A DNA stretch of 47,183 bases from Helochares maculicollis. Taxonomy: Eukaryota > Arthropoda > Insecta > Coleoptera > Hydrophilidae. The notes under the pieces were generated by a model that searched no databases, was not told the origin of the DNA, and saw only the letters and a program-made list of their open reading frames with translations. Both the position numbers and the translations under genes were made by a program. Shown here piece by piece: positions 45,717-47,183 of the stretch. The stretch spans positions 1 through 47,183 of the forward strand of contig JAWQRO010000237.1 of assembly GCA_033557835.1 (NCBI GenBank), in the 5' to 3' direction. The first letter of the stretch is position 1; each line of letters begins with the position of its first letter.

Positions 45717-47183
45717 CTAAGAATAAAATGATGTTTCCTGTGGCTGCACAGAAATAACTTCATTATATAACCCATTATTCTTCTTTAGTTGTTCAGTTTT
45801 GAACCCTATAAAATTGAAAAAAATATATTGATATTAAATATTATTAAATTAATGATATTTTTGCTTTTCCTTACTTTTGTTTTCACGATGTTGCAGTTTA
45901 TCATATATTTCTGATTTTGAGTCTTCAATTTCTTCATAAATTGGTTCTGTGAAAAAAATTTCGAATTATATAATTCATTATATAGCTGAAGGCAAAATTA
46001 CCTTTAATTGGTGCTGTTGGCTCAGCAAAATATGCTATATAAATATAATAAATATTATTTAAATAATAATAGTAAATTTTTATTTAATAATTGGCCACAT
46101 ATTGTTATGGAGTTGTTTTACTTCTTTTAGATTTATATTTTACTAAACAATTTTTAAGGGAAATTTTTAAGACGTTACTTACATAATCTATTCTATGATT
46201 GTATAGCATATAAGAATATATACACAACAAAAGTTGACTTACTATTTTCTTAGGACACTGCATGTCCATAAATACTTCTAATATTTAATAATAAACAACC
46301 CCATTTTATTCAACTATATATTTACCATTATGACGTGGTGGAGGTCTTGGACATAAATATCCGTTATCTTCATAATTTTTAGGAACATCATGGCGATCTA
46401 AATAAATTAATGATAAAAAGTCCTAATATCTTTGTCAGACACTTACCATTGTCTATTCTTCTAGTTTCCCTGTAGAAGTATTCTGAAAAAAGAAATTGTT
46501 TGTTGTTGATTGATATTGTTTGCATATTTGTACAGTTTTCATAGTAGGCTTAACACATAAATACTTACTATGTTTTGGTTTTTTTCGCCTTTTCAGAAAC
46601 GTATAAATTACAATTACGAGTACTAGTACTATAACTACAGCACCTAGTACTAACAAGCCATTCATTAAAGTTAGTGGCTCATAATCAGTATTTATATTCA
46701 AAATTTCAACATAATATCTTTGCATGGATTTGTACTTAGTCATTAATACCATGCATACATTATATGAAGTACTAGGTTCTAGTGCTTTGTTGTATACAAT
46801 ATCTTTAAAAATTGTGTCACTTCCCAATTTTGCATAGTTTGCTAAAAAAATTCAATTATGTTAAGTTAGCTGAGGCTTAACATTAGCTAAGTCTTAAAAT
46901 GTGTATAACTCTTACCATGCCCTAGATGAAAATCCATACTTTCTGCAATATCAGACTCGTAGGCAACCCATACCATTTTATCATCTGTAATTTTACATTT
47001 GTCTTTGAGGGTATTTATGAGATTGGTTTGATTATACTGCGAAATATTTTGGATCATTGTTGAAACAATGATAATTAAATGGCTGAAACATAAAAAGGAA
47101 ATCGATTAGTTTTTATAAGAATGAAAAGTATAAATTATTATTAATTTTTTTCACCCAGAAAGCCTGTAGCTGTTTCTTTGTCA
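45717..47183 (-). CDS. type I receptor with FN3-like ectodomain and ITAM-like tail, 3' part
   Basis: I do not recognise the protein. Exons are 47155-47183 (cut by the window edge), 46916-47082, 46569-46841, 46447-46482, 46326-46397, 46002-46034, 45875-45946 and 45717-45805. All are GT-AG with matching phases and end at TAG (45717-45719). The ectodomain part resembles the last fibronectin-III domain of receptor tyrosine phosphatases (KMVWVAYESD, then ALEPSTSYNVCMVLMTKY) and has two N-glycosylation sequons (NIS, NQT). The membrane span is GLLVLGAVVIVLVLVIVIYT, followed by the stop-transfer KRRKKPKH. The tail is about 105 residues with no kinase or phosphatase domain. Its Tyr motifs are NYEDNGYLCPRPPP, IYEEIEDSKSEIYDKL and LYNEV. 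YEEI, seven residues, YDKL fits the ITAM pattern, and pYEEI is the preferred Src-family SH2 site. The four small tail exons are symmetric phase 1. The ligand-binding N-terminus lies beyond the window. Confidence 0.85.

Noticed and set aside
45717..47183. Receptor-type tyrosine phosphatase
   Set aside because: The ectodomain fragment resembles those proteins, but the coding sequence ends about 105 residues after the membrane span with no phosphatase domain.

Overview
This is an AT-rich arthropod, almost certainly insect, nuclear window. It has small exons joined by GT-AG introns whose phases match, decayed mariner and LINE copies, and gene models that read as insect versions of animal-wide families. 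I cannot name the order or species from the sequence.

Left part (1 to about 15 kb): mostly mobile and repetitive DNA around one partly visible minus-strand gene. A broken mariner copy runs off the left edge (1-914). Two exons of an unrecognised, Tyr/Pro/Ser-rich, probably disordered protein lie at 2812-6020 (minus). A cluster of palindromic repeats fills 6480-8890. A mariner relic lies near 9.7 kb, and a complete but dead mariner with both inverted repeats and TA target duplications at 11380-12644.

Middle (15 to 26 kb): a divergent pair. FBXO11 (minus) has seven exons traced from its ATG at 22017 to 15016, all in phase, but only the N-terminal half (476 codons) is found. RCE1 (plus, 22176-25969), the CAAX prenyl protease, is complete in six exons (284 aa). 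The two start codons are 158 bp apart, so they share a promoter region. FBXO11 intron 1 and RCE1 intron 5 both contain diverged internal duplications.

26 to 31 kb is intergenic. It holds one coding-like but broken minus-strand block near 29.2-29.7 kb.

Right part (31 to 47 kb): a complete 12-exon KCTD3/SHKBP1-type BTB plus WD40 gene (minus, 31021-38186, 751 aa); a two-exon gene for an unrecognised 69-aa protein (minus, 38407-39163); a complete four-exon mpaB/latex-clearing-type oxygenase gene (plus, 39899-44643, 344 aa) with a dead LINE in its last intron; and the 3' half of a type I membrane receptor gene (minus, 45717 to the right edge). The receptor has a fibronectin-III-like ectodomain, one membrane span and a short tail built from small exons that all begin and end in phase 1.

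The most interesting item is that receptor. One 72-nt exon encodes YEEI, seven residues, then YDKL, which fits an immunoreceptor tyrosine-based activation motif (ITAM). I do not recognise the protein. The second is the missing C-terminal half of FBXO11. The remaining genes are housekeeping families and show no sign of forming a pathway together.
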